A stretch of 5,790 bases of DNA, taken from the NCBI GenBank assembly GCA_010021705.1, contig RGMU01000110.1, positions 1 to 5,790 of the forward strand, in the 5' to 3' direction. The stretch is from Chitinophagia bacterium (GTDB lineage: Bacteria > Bacteroidota > Bacteroidia > Chitinophagales > Chitinophagaceae). This document shows, piece after piece, positions 1 through 5,790 of the stretch. The notes below the pieces were generated by a model, which worked only from the letters and a program-made list of their open reading frames with translations, was not told where the DNA came from and did no database searches. The translations under genes and the position numbers were made by a program. Numbering within the stretch: position 1 is the stretch's first letter; each line of letters opens with the position of its first letter.

Positions 1-1
1 T

Positions 2-1090
2 TTGCAAATTGCCGGCAGGTTATTCAAACACAATAGCAATACACAGCAAGCACAAGCCAGACTTAAAGAAACAGCCGTGCAATGGTATTATAGCCAAATG
101 GGAGCTTCTTCTGCCTTTACTACCACGCAGTATAAGGTGTCCGCTAAAGTTAACCCGTATAAAAAGCTGTTTAAGGCAGGGGCATCGCTCATTCCGCGTT
201 GCTTTTATTTTGTAGATGTACCTTCAGTTAGAATACCATTTAAGCCCGATGACATAGTACCCATAAAAACAAATAAGCAAATGCAACTGCAAGCAAAACC
301 GCCCTGGAAAGGCTTAGGTTTTGGTAGTAAATTGGTGGAAGGCAAATATTTGTTTCATACTGCCACATCTAACAGCCTGTTGCCTTTTGCTTTGCATGAA
401 CCGCTATTGGTAGCCCTGCCTATTGAAATAACGCAGAATGAAGATGGCATAAAGAAGATAAACCTGCTTTCTGTAGATGATATTATGCTCAAAGGCGACA
501 CCCATACCGGAATGTGGTTTTATGCAGCCGAAAACATCTGGGCAATACACAGAACGCAGCGTAATAGAAAAATAGATGCCATTAACTATGCTAACTGGCA
601 AAATAAACTAACCGCTCAAAATCTGAATGCTCCTTATTTAGTGATGTATAACAAATCTGCAAAGGATGCCAATGCTACTATTGCGATGCGCGAACAGTTT
701 TTTACAGAATTTTTAGCAGAGGGAGGCACATTTGTGTATTATACTTACATAATTGAAGAGGCTTACTATCTAACAGCAATCTTAAATGCACCTACACCAA
801 ATTTGCTCATGAAAGATTTTCAAACAAAAGGGCTTTGGGGGTATAGAGATGTAGCAAAAAAAATATTAGACGTTTATTTTCCTAAATTTGATAAAAAAGA
901 TAACATCCATGTAGAGCTTGCAACGCTAAGCAAGCTATGCCATGATAAAACAGCCGTTTTCCTGAAAAGCCAAACAATACACCGCTTTTTAGATACGCGT
1001 GCATTAGGCACTTTGCGTAGCCAAATAAAAGCCATGCTAAAAAATGAATTGGAAGCCATAGATAAACTTGTGAAGCAGATAATAGCCTAA
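2..1090 (+). CDS. N-6 adenine DNA methylase, Eco57I/type IIG-like, C-terminal part (5' end off the window)
   Basis: This is the C-terminal 362 residues of a protein that begins before the window; the reading frame is open to the left edge, so the TTG at its first codon is an internal leucine. I recognise the target-recognition and C-terminal region of large N-6 adenine methylases of the Eco57I/type IIG kind. The recognisable segments, in fragment numbering, are YKKLFKAGASLIPRCFYFV (about 53-71), LLPFALHEPLLVALP (126-140), the WQNKLTAQN and PYLVMYN block (199-216), AYYLTAILNAPTPN (254-267), FQTKGLWGYRDV (273-284), FPKFD (293-297) and a final helical segment ending EAIDKLVKQI. In this family the catalytic SAM-binding motif and NPPY lie upstream, outside the window, so activity cannot be judged. 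Such enzymes methylate adenine, either within restriction-modification or helicase-linked defence loci or as orphans. The following gene is not obviously related. The family call rests on recalled sequence patterns. Confidence 0.75.
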   Translation: MQIAGRLFKHNSNTQQAQARLKETAVQWYYSQMGASSAFTTTQYKVSAKVNPYKKLFKAGASLIPRCFYFVDVPSVRIPFKPDDIVPIKTNKQMQLQAKPPWKGLGFGSKLVEGKYLFHTATSNSLLPFALHEPLLVALPIEITQNEDGIKKINLLSVDDIMLKGDTHTGMWFYAAENIWAIHRTQRNRKIDAINYANWQNKLTAQNLNAPYLVMYNKSAKDANATIAMREQFFTEFLAEGGTFVYYTYIIEEAYYLTAILNAPTPNLLMKDFQTKGLWGYRDVAKKILDVYFPKFDKKDNIHVELATLSKLCHDKTAVFLKSQTIHRFLDTRALGTLRSQIKAMLKNELEAIDKLVKQIIA

Positions 1091-1156
1091 AAAGCCCCCC
1101 CTCTACCAAAAAATAAAATACCCAAGCTACATCGCACAATACCGTTATTAATAGTG

Positions 1157-1164
1157 TAGTTTTG
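1157..1164 (+). promoter_or_regulatory. Possible Bacteroidota -7 element (TAGTTTTG) before the GWxTD gene
   Basis: TAGTTTTG matches the Bacteroidota -7 consensus TAnnTTTG at every fixed position. It ends 12 bp before the ATG at 1177, so a transcript would have a very short leader. No TTG-type -33 element is seen about 20 bp upstream, so this is only a half-supported promoter. There is no convincing ribosome binding site in the same interval. Confidence 0.35.
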
Positions 1165-1176
1165 TGGTGCAGTATT

Positions 1177-2673
1177 ATGAAGTTTGTTGTAACGTTCTTT
1201 ATTGGCATTTTTGCCTTTGGTATGGTGGGTAATGCCTTAGAGGCACACTTATCTAAAGCTATTTTTTATGTTAATTATCCGTCTAATCCCAAATTGGCGC
1301 AACCTATATTATACGTATATTGGAACATAAACCCCCAAACGGTGCATTATGTTACCGTGCCGCAGCAGGGCATAATGGCTAAGTTGCAGTTGATAGGGCA
1401 AATATTGTCCAAAGAAACACACAAAGTGGTGCGTTGCGACACCTATACCTTTCAAACACCCCCTAAAGCCAACCCTAACGAGCTTGCCCTGATGACCATA
1501 ATGAGCGAACACCACTACCCGTTGCAGCCCGGTAATTATACATTACAGTTTACGTTTATTGACAATAATGCGTTAAATAACGAAGTCACCCTTACCGATA
1601 GCGTGCTTATTCCACAACCCGAATCGGCATTGATTGCTTCCGAACCGCTACTTTTAGATACTTTTTACCGTTATGAAGAGCATACAAAGTTTCAAAAAAA
1701 TGGTTGCCGTTATATGCCCAATTATGGCAACTTTTACGATAAAGACATAAATTTTTTAGGCTATTACATAGAGCTTGGCAATACTAACACACTCCAAAAA
1801 AGTGATTTCCCTTTGTATTGCGAGGCAGAGTTATCAAAACGAAAAAACGGTGTAGGTATAGATAATAAAATCGTAATAGATACCATCTATGAAGCAAACC
1901 CTTACGTTTGGGGTAAAATGGATATAAGCCGTGTGTACTCCGGCAACTATTACCTTAATATCACCCTGAAAACTGCTAATTTCAAGCCATTGGCTAACTT
2001 TTCTACATTTTTTCAGCGGCTAAAAAGTGCCCCGCCAATACCCAAAATAACCCCGCAAACCGGCAGTGCAGACACCGGTATTGAGCAAGTAAACGTGCTA
2101 AACTTAGACAAAACCTTTGTGGCAAAGTTTGACCTGCCAAAATTAAAAGCCATTCTTAAAATGTTGATGCCTTTATTGGAAGGCAATGAAGCGCAAGCTG
2201 CCAAAACCCTACTCAAAAATACAGATAGGCAATACATTCAATATTTTATTTATAACTATTTTCAAAGACTAAATGAAAAAAAGCCGGAAACGGCTTGGAA
2301 AGAGTTTACGGCTAAAATAATACACGTTAACAAGCTATTTAATATAGGCGCAACCCCCGGCTACGAAACAGAGCGAGGCTACATTTACCTCAAATATGGC
2401 GAGCCTGACGAAATTATACGCCTACCCAACGAAAGAGGAAGCCAACCTTATGAAATATGGCAATATAACGTATTAAATGAGCGTAGCGGCAAGCAATTAT
2501 CTAATGGCTTGGTGCTCTTTTATAAACCCTCTGCCACCGACCCCGACTACAAAATACTACATACCAATATAACTGCCGAACTCCACAACTTAGGCTGGCG
2601 CAACTACCTCTATCTACCCCAAATGAACGGTGAAAACGATGCCTCTACCGCAGAACGCTATTTTCCGCGTTAG
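1177..2673 (+). CDS. GWxTD domain-containing protein, probably exported
   Basis: This 498-residue protein belongs to the GWxTD-domain family of Bacteroidota, whose biochemical role is unknown to me. The start is set at the ATG at 1177, which opens a signal-peptide-like N-terminus (MKFVVTFFIGIFAFGMVGNA); an in-frame TTG at 1162 would put five extra residues in front of it and lies inside the promoter-like motif. Cleavage probably falls near residues 20-23. There is no lipobox cysteine, so a periplasmic or surface location is inferred rather than a lipoprotein. The beta-rich front part (about 24-270) fits the family's N-terminal region. The diagnostic C-terminal domain spans about 375-480: VNKLFN, PGYETERGYIYLKYGEPDEI (394-413), YEIWQY (425-430) and LVLFYKP (445-451). 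The name-giving GWxTD is relaxed here to GYETE. The gene follows the methylase gene by 86 bp and ends 27 bp before a strong hairpin, so it is probably transcribed alone. Confidence 0.85.
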   Translation: MKFVVTFFIGIFAFGMVGNALEAHLSKAIFYVNYPSNPKLAQPILYVYWNINPQTVHYVTVPQQGIMAKLQLIGQILSKETHKVVRCDTYTFQTPPKANPNELALMTIMSEHHYPLQPGNYTLQFTFIDNNALNNEVTLTDSVLIPQPESALIASEPLLLDTFYRYEEHTKFQKNGCRYMPNYGNFYDKDINFLGYYIELGNTNTLQKSDFPLYCEAELSKRKNGVGIDNKIVIDTIYEANPYVWGKMDISRVYSGNYYLNITLKTANFKPLANFSTFFQRLKSAPPIPKITPQTGSADTGIEQVNVLNLDKTFVAKFDLPKLKAILKMLMPLLEGNEAQAAKTLLKNTDRQYIQYFIYNYFQRLNEKKPETAWKEFTAKIIHVNKLFNIGATPGYETERGYIYLKYGEPDEIIRLPNERGSQPYEIWQYNVLNERSGKQLSNGLVLFYKPSATDPDYKILHTNITAELHNLGWRNYLYLPQMNGENDASTAERYFPR

Positions 2674-2699
2674 TCTGTTCACCCGTATAAACATAACAA

Positions 2700-2720
2700 A
2701 AGGGCTGCAAAACAGCCCTT
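2700..2720 (-). terminator. Intrinsic terminator of tRNA-Cys, possibly bidirectional
   Basis: A perfect 8-bp stem (AAGGGCTG / CAGCCCTT) encloses a 5-base loop. Read on the minus strand, downstream of the tRNA, it runs on into TTGTTATG after the stem's own TT, giving a U-rich tail. It therefore fits a rho-independent terminator for the tRNA. Read on the plus strand it lies 27 bp beyond the stop of the GWxTD gene, but the tail there (TTGTAAG) is poor, so plus-strand termination is less sure. Confidence 0.75.
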
Positions 2721-2744
2721 GTAAGAAGATAATACGTAATTAAG

Positions 2745-2815
2745 AGGTCGAAAGCGGATTCGAACCGCTGTAGCAGCTTTTGCAGAGCTGAGCCTAGCCA
2801 CTCGGCCATCCGACC
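2745..2815 (-). tRNA. tRNA-Cys (anticodon GCA)
   Basis: A complete 71-nt cloverleaf can be folded by eye. The acceptor stem is GGTCGGA with TTCGACC (one G-U pair), the D arm is GCC/GGC around the D loop, and the anticodon stem is CAGCT/AGCTG around the loop CTGCAAA, giving anticodon GCA, which reads Cys codons. The T arm is AGCGG-TTCGAAT-CCGCT. The discriminator base is U73, the known identity base for cysteine tRNA. The 3' CCA is not encoded, so it must be added after transcription. The gene is flanked by a promoter-like pair upstream and a hairpin terminator 24 bp downstream, consistent with a single-gene unit. Confidence 0.97.
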
Positions 2816-2830
2816 TTTTATTGAATGGGA

Positions 2831-2861
2831 TTGCAAAGTTAATACAATTATTCTTAGTTTG
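2831..2861 (+). promoter_or_regulatory. Putative promoter of the nucleoside phosphorylase gene
   Basis: TTG at 2831-2833 is followed by 20 bp and then TTAGTTTG at 2854-2861, one mismatch from the Bacteroidota -7 consensus TAnnTTTG with normal -33/-7 spacing. It would place the transcript start roughly 15-20 bp before the ATG at 2886. It interleaves with the opposing tRNA promoter. It is a pattern match only. Confidence 0.5.
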
Positions 2862-2864
2862 CAA
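2834..2864 (-). promoter_or_regulatory. Putative promoter of tRNA-Cys
   Basis: On the minus strand TTG (2864-2862) is followed by 20 bp and then TAACTTTG (2841-2834), a full match to the Bacteroidota -7 consensus TAnnTTTG with normal spacing. The tRNA 5' end at 2815 lies 18 bp beyond the element, leaving room for a short leader removed by RNase P. It is the best promoter match in the window. Confidence 0.6.
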
Positions 2865-2885
2865 CTCTTTTCAATAAATAATACC

Positions 2886-3785
2886 ATGCACAGTAGCACT
2901 ATCGGTAAATCAGAACTTATCCTCAATGAGCAGGGGCGCATTTACCACCTCAATTTAGCTCCTGAACACATCACGGATACCATAATCACCGTAGGCGACC
3001 CGGGACGCGTATCAGACGTTTCTAAGCACTTTGACGAAATAGTTTTTGAAACATCACACCGCGAATTTGTAACCCATGTAGGGCGTATAGGCACTAAAAA
3101 ACTTATGGTTATCAGCACGGGTATAGGCACAGACAACATTGATATTGTGCTCAATGAATTAGACGCATTGGCTAATATAGACCTGTCCACATTCCGCGTA
3201 AAAGACACCCTGCGTTCTCTTAACATTATTCGCTTGGGCACTTGTGGTTCTTTGCAAGCCGATGTACCTGCCGATGAAGTAGTGTTATCTTCACACGCCA
3301 TAGGCTTTGACTGCTTAATGCACTATTATAACTATGACTATTCGGCTAATGAACAGGATTTATTAGCTCAAATTCAGGCAAATATAGGTAGCGAAAATGC
3401 CAATATAAAGTCGTATTTTACTTCCGCAGGCACTACCTTGCTTAGCCTATTCAGCCACAAATATAGATCGGGTATTACTGCCACATGCCCCGGCTTTTAT
3501 GCCCCGCAAGGCAGGAGATTAAGGGCACAGCTGGTGTTCCCCAACTGGATTGAAACACTATCAAAATTTAGACACAACGAGCATAAAATTGTCAATTTTG
3601 AAATGGAAACCTCCGGCTTATACGGATTGTCAAAAGTGTTGGGGCATCAGTGCTTATCCATCAGTGCCGTAGTGGCAAACAGAATTAACAACACTTTTAG
3701 CACTAATGCCAAAGCCACAGTAGAAAAAATGATTAAAGAAAGCATAGACATCATTACAGCCTCCAACAGTCTGTTTATCCCATAA
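2886..3785 (+). CDS. Nucleoside phosphorylase, uridine phosphorylase-like
   Basis: This 299-residue protein is a PNP/UDP-family nucleoside phosphorylase, which cleaves a nucleoside with phosphate to a free base and ribose-1-phosphate in the cytoplasm (salvage). The family signatures are in order: GDPGRV (37-42, phosphate loop), STGIGTDN (77-84), RLGTCGSLQ (116-124, phosphate-binding Arg116 and Thr119), PGFYAPQGR (202-210) and FEMETSGLY (238-246, ribose-binding Met240 and Glu241). Gln208-x-Arg210 has the spacing of the Gln/Arg pair that reads uracil in E. coli uridine phosphorylase, so uridine is the favoured substrate by inference; a related pyrimidine or purine nucleoside is possible. It is longer than the approximately 253-residue E. 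coli enzyme, with about ten extra residues at the N-terminus and insertions before the base-binding loop. The ATG at 2886 is chosen over an in-frame TTG at 2859, which lies inside the putative promoter. Its last 11 bp overlap the end of pabB on the other strand. Confidence 0.9.
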   Translation: MHSSTIGKSELILNEQGRIYHLNLAPEHITDTIITVGDPGRVSDVSKHFDEIVFETSHREFVTHVGRIGTKKLMVISTGIGTDNIDIVLNELDALANIDLSTFRVKDTLRSLNIIRLGTCGSLQADVPADEVVLSSHAIGFDCLMHYYNYDYSANEQDLLAQIQANIGSENANIKSYFTSAGTTLLSLFSHKYRSGITATCPGFYAPQGRRLRAQLVFPNWIETLSKFRHNEHKIVNFEMETSGLYGLSKVLGHQCLSISAVVANRINNTFSTNAKATVEKMIKESIDIITASNSLFIP

Positions 3786-5067
3786 ACGCCCGTTCTAAAG
3801 CCCATGCTTTGAGCTTCATCTCGTCCCACTCTTCTTCGGGATTGCTGTCCCATGTAATAGCACCACCTGTTTTATAATGCAAGTGACATGTATTTGTGTT
3901 ATAAAACAGACTTCTTATAACAACGTTAAAATCAAAATCGCCTTTAGGCGATATATAGCCCACACTGCCCGAAAATAGTCCCCTGCATTGTGCCTCATAT
4001 TCATGTATAAGCTGCATTACCTTGTATTTAGGTGCACCCGTCATGCTACCCATCGGAAAAGAGTACTCAATAGCCTCTGCCATGCCTTTTCCGCCCTCCA
4101 ATTCCCCCGTAACGGTAGATATAAGATGATGCACCTGCGGAAAGGTGTATATGCCAAACAACTCTTCCACTTGCACGCTACCTGCGCGGCAACTCCGTGC
4201 CAAATCATTCCGCACCAAGTCAACAATCATCACATTTTCAGCCCTATTTTTAATGCTGTTATATAAGTTCTGCTTTAGTTCCTCGTCTTCTTTTGGCACG
4301 GGGCTCCGCCTTATAGTACCCTTTATGGGTTGTGAAAAGAGCGTATTACCCACCTTTTTTAAATATCGCTCCGGGCTGGCACATATCAAATAGTTATCCA
4401 CATTCCTATAAAACGCTGCAAAGGGCGAAGGCGATAGGCGGTTAAGCCGTATAAATAGGGCTAATGGGTTAACTACAGCATTTGCACTTGCTCCCGTGCA
4501 ATAGTTAAGCTCATAGCATGTACCCTTTTTAATGTCATTCCTTATGGCATTAAGCGTGCTTATATAGCCATCTTTATCATATAAGTATTCCAGAGATATG
4601 CCATCTTGAGTATTGAGTAGGGTAGGGTTTGTTGCCGGAACTATGGCTGTTATCTCCTGAAATATGCCGGTAGGTAAGCTAAAAGATTCAATAGTAACTT
4701 CTGCACTATTGTCTAAAATATAGACAACCGTATCCGGCACAAAAAAATACAAATCCTCAAAAGACGGTGTAATGGGAGGCTTGCTTATCAGCTTTGGCTC
4801 AATGGTGTTTTTATAGTCATAGCCTATATGCCCAAACAGCCATTCATTTTTTGTAACAGCTACATGTTTTAGTTCCCTATACTCCTGCTTGGGGCTATTA
4901 TCAATAGCAACAACGGCAGCCAAACACTCGTAGGTTTTATGGCTGCCGGTATAAAAATTGGAATCTAAGTAAGAAAATGTAGCGTGCTTGGCACACCACT
5001 CAAGCAACTGTTGTTTAAACAGTCCAACTGCTTGCGGTTGCAGGGCAAATGTTGCTCTATGGCGCAA
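3775..5067 (-). CDS. pabB: Aminodeoxychorismate synthase component I (PabB)
   Basis: This 430-residue chorismate-binding enzyme converts chorismate, with ammonia supplied by a PabA-type glutaminase, to 4-amino-4-deoxychorismate, the precursor of p-aminobenzoate and folate; it acts in the cytoplasm. Family motifs are ASPERYL (230-236), PIKGT (247-251), ENVMIVDLVRNDL (277-289), VHHLISTVTGEL (312-323), GSMTGAPK (340-347), FSGSVGYI (366-373) and the C-terminal GGAITWDSNPEEEWDE. Lys249 in PIKGT is the key point: PabB enzymes carry this active-site lysine, whereas anthranilate synthase TrpE has alanine (PIAGT). It is slightly shorter than E. coli PabB and has no fused glutaminase or lyase domain; no pabA or pabC is in the window. 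The start is TTG at 5067: an in-frame stop at 5088-5086 leaves no ATG or GTG upstream, and the next Met is residue 280. It begins 11 bp after the preceding gene's stop, implying co-transcription. Confidence 0.92.
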   Translation of the reverse strand: MRHRATFALQPQAVGLFKQQLLEWCAKHATFSYLDSNFYTGSHKTYECLAAVVAIDNSPKQEYRELKHVAVTKNEWLFGHIGYDYKNTIEPKLISKPPITPSFEDLYFFVPDTVVYILDNSAEVTIESFSLPTGIFQEITAIVPATNPTLLNTQDGISLEYLYDKDGYISTLNAIRNDIKKGTCYELNYCTGASANAVVNPLALFIRLNRLSPSPFAAFYRNVDNYLICASPERYLKKVGNTLFSQPIKGTIRRSPVPKEDEELKQNLYNSIKNRAENVMIVDLVRNDLARSCRAGSVQVEELFGIYTFPQVHHLISTVTGELEGGKGMAEAIEYSFPMGSMTGAPKYKVMQLIHEYEAQCRGLFSGSVGYISPKGDFDFNVVIRSLFYNTNTCHLHYKTGGAITWDSNPEEEWDEMKLKAWALERAFMG

Positions 5068-5078
5068 TGGAAACGAAT

Positions 5079-5654
5079 TTAAAAATCATCGTCATCGTCA
5101 AAGCCGCCACCCGTATCACTAAACAAATTAAGCCCCTTAAACTCTTCATCTATCTCAAAATCATCATCTACAGACGATTTTTTTGAAGACCCCGATTTTG
5201 ACTTAGATTTAGGAAGCTCAAATTCTTCAAAATCTTTGTCAAGCTCATATACATCACTTAGCCCGCTTTCGTCTCCGTCAATTGGCATATCGTCATCGTC
5301 ATCATCATCAAAATCTTCATTGTCTTCCACCGAAGATTTTTTACTGCTTCCTTTGACAGGAGGTGGTGTTGCTTTTTTGGGTGCAGAGGCTGTTTTGCTT
5401 GCTTTAGCGGCAGGTTTTGGTTTAGCGGGTGCTTTAGCTTCGGCAGTAGCTTTTTCGGTTTTGGCTTCCTTCACCTCATCAGCTGTCGGTTTAGTAGCTT
5501 TAGCCGGTTTCGCAGGCTCTGCTTTTTTTACCGGAGCCTTGCTTGGAGCAGCTTTTTCTGCTTTTGCTTCTGTAGCTTTTGTGCTTTTTTTTGTCTTTTC
5601 AGGTGCGGTTTTTTTCCCTTTTTTTCCGTCTGCCGGTAATTCCATAGCGTCCAT
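5079..5654 (-). CDS. Charged low-complexity protein: Lys/Ala/Pro-rich front, acidic tail; function unknown
   Basis: This is a 191-residue protein with no domain I recognise. Residues 11-108 are rich in Lys, Ala, Pro and Thr (29 Lys in the first 108 residues), like the disordered tails of histone H1-like bacterial proteins. From residue 110 on it is strongly acidic, with a run of seven Asp at 116-122 and a C-terminus of GGGF, five Asp and a final Phe. It contains no Arg, His, Cys, Trp or Gln. GSSKKSSV occurs twice (102-109 and 155-162), each time followed by acidic residues. No signal peptide or membrane segment is seen, so a cytoplasmic, largely disordered protein is inferred; nucleic-acid or protein binding is a guess. 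The start is ATG at 5654; a second in-frame ATG at 5645 is also possible. It ends 11 bp before pabB. The coding call is supported by the ordered codon use and by protein-level repetition with different codons. Confidence 0.75.
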   Translation of the reverse strand: MDAMELPADGKKGKKTAPEKTKKSTKATEAKAEKAAPSKAPVKKAEPAKPAKATKPTADEVKEAKTEKATAEAKAPAKPKPAAKASKTASAPKKATPPPVKGSSKKSSVEDNEDFDDDDDDDMPIDGDESGLSDVYELDKDFEEFELPKSKSKSGSSKKSSVDDDFEIDEEFKGLNLFSDTGGGFDDDDDF

Positions 5655-5790
5655 ATAAAATTAAAAATTAAGCGTGTAAAATAAATGAATTAATTTGAAT
5701 TATTAATACCAATAATTTGATTTCTCTCTTTTCCATACGACAAATGCGATATAGGCAAATTCAAATATTGGGATATAAAAGTACAATATT
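5655..5790. other. AT-rich intergenic region upstream of the charged-protein gene
   Basis: No ORF or RNA gene is visible in these 136 bases. On the minus strand TAATTTTT (5670-5663) is one base off the TAnnTTTG consensus but has no matching -33 element and lies very close to the ATG. The region holds two exact copies of TAATTTGA (5691-5698 and 5713-5720) and a short inverted repeat (5698-5704 with 5711-5717). It presumably carries the promoter of the minus-strand pair of genes, but I cannot place it. Confidence 0.5.
5691..5720 (+). repeat. Paired TAATTTGA direct repeats with an embedded inverted repeat
   Basis: TAATTTGA occurs at 5691-5698 and again at 5713-5720, 22 bp apart start to start, close to two helical turns. 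Between them AATTATT (5698-5704) and AATAATT (5711-5717) form a 7-bp inverted repeat with a 6-bp spacer. The arrangement could be an operator, but AT-rich DNA produces such matches by chance. Confidence 0.3.

Noticed and set aside
1162..1176. TTG start giving five extra residues on the GWxTD protein
   Set aside because: The ATG at 1177 begins a proper signal peptide, and the TTG lies inside the promoter-like TAGTTTTG.
882..1208. 108-residue minus-strand ORF with hydrophobic stretches
   Set aside because: It runs antisense through the conserved C-terminus of the methylase and the start of the GWxTD gene; no recognisable features.
2745..2815. tRNA-Cys as an attachment site of an integrated element
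   Set aside because: No second copy of the tRNA 3' end and no integrase gene are seen in the window.
2859..2885. TTG start adding nine residues to the nucleoside phosphorylase
   Set aside because: It overlaps the putative -7 element; the ATG at 2886 leaves a normal leader.
2645..2941. Minus-strand ORFs of 98 and 61 residues
   Set aside because: They read straight through the tRNA-Cys gene and its terminator.
3797..3812. Small hairpin (AAAGC/GCTTT) after the phosphorylase stop as a terminator
   Set aside because: The stem is only 5 bp, there is no T-tract, and it sits in conserved pabB coding sequence.
3775..5067. Anthranilate synthase component I (TrpE)
   Set aside because: The active-site motif is PIKGT, with the lysine typical of PabB, not PIAGT; no trp genes are nearby.
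5236..5658. 140-residue plus-strand ORF, Ser/Ala-rich and hydrophobic
   Set aside because: It lies antisense to the charged-protein gene, and its composition simply mirrors the Lys/Ala and Asp codons of that strand.

Overview
The window looks like a chromosomal segment of a member of Bacteroidota. The evidence is a GWxTD-domain protein (a family characteristic of that phylum), promoter-like motifs of the TAnnTTTG type, AT-rich gene leaders without clear Shine-Dalgarno sequences, and fairly low GC. I cannot name a genus; a Chitinophagales or Sphingobacteriales relative is only a guess.

Layout from left to right: (1) the C-terminal 362 residues of a large N-6 adenine DNA methylase of the Eco57I/type IIG-like class, entering from beyond the left edge; (2) a complete, probably secreted GWxTD-domain protein; (3) a strong hairpin followed by tRNA-Cys(GCA) on the minus strand; (4) a nucleoside (uridine-type) phosphorylase on the plus strand, whose putative promoter lies fully interleaved with that of the divergent tRNA; (5) pabB (aminodeoxychorismate synthase component I) on the minus strand, overlapping the end of the phosphorylase gene tail to tail by 11 bp; (6) a low-complexity protein upstream of pabB on the same strand, with a lysine/alanine/proline-rich front half and a highly acidic back half ending in five Asp and a Phe; (7) 136 bp of AT-rich non-coding DNA at the right edge.

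The genes do not form one pathway. The phosphorylase serves nucleoside salvage, PabB feeds p-aminobenzoate and hence folate synthesis, the methylase belongs to DNA modification or defence, and the GWxTD protein is of unknown role. The charged low-complexity gene and pabB are 11 bp apart and probably co-transcribed. I saw no mobile element, CRISPR array or clear new multi-gene system. The items most worth a second look are the symmetric divergent promoter between the tRNA and the phosphorylase, the charged protein with its SSB-like acidic tail, and whatever lies upstream of the truncated methylase.
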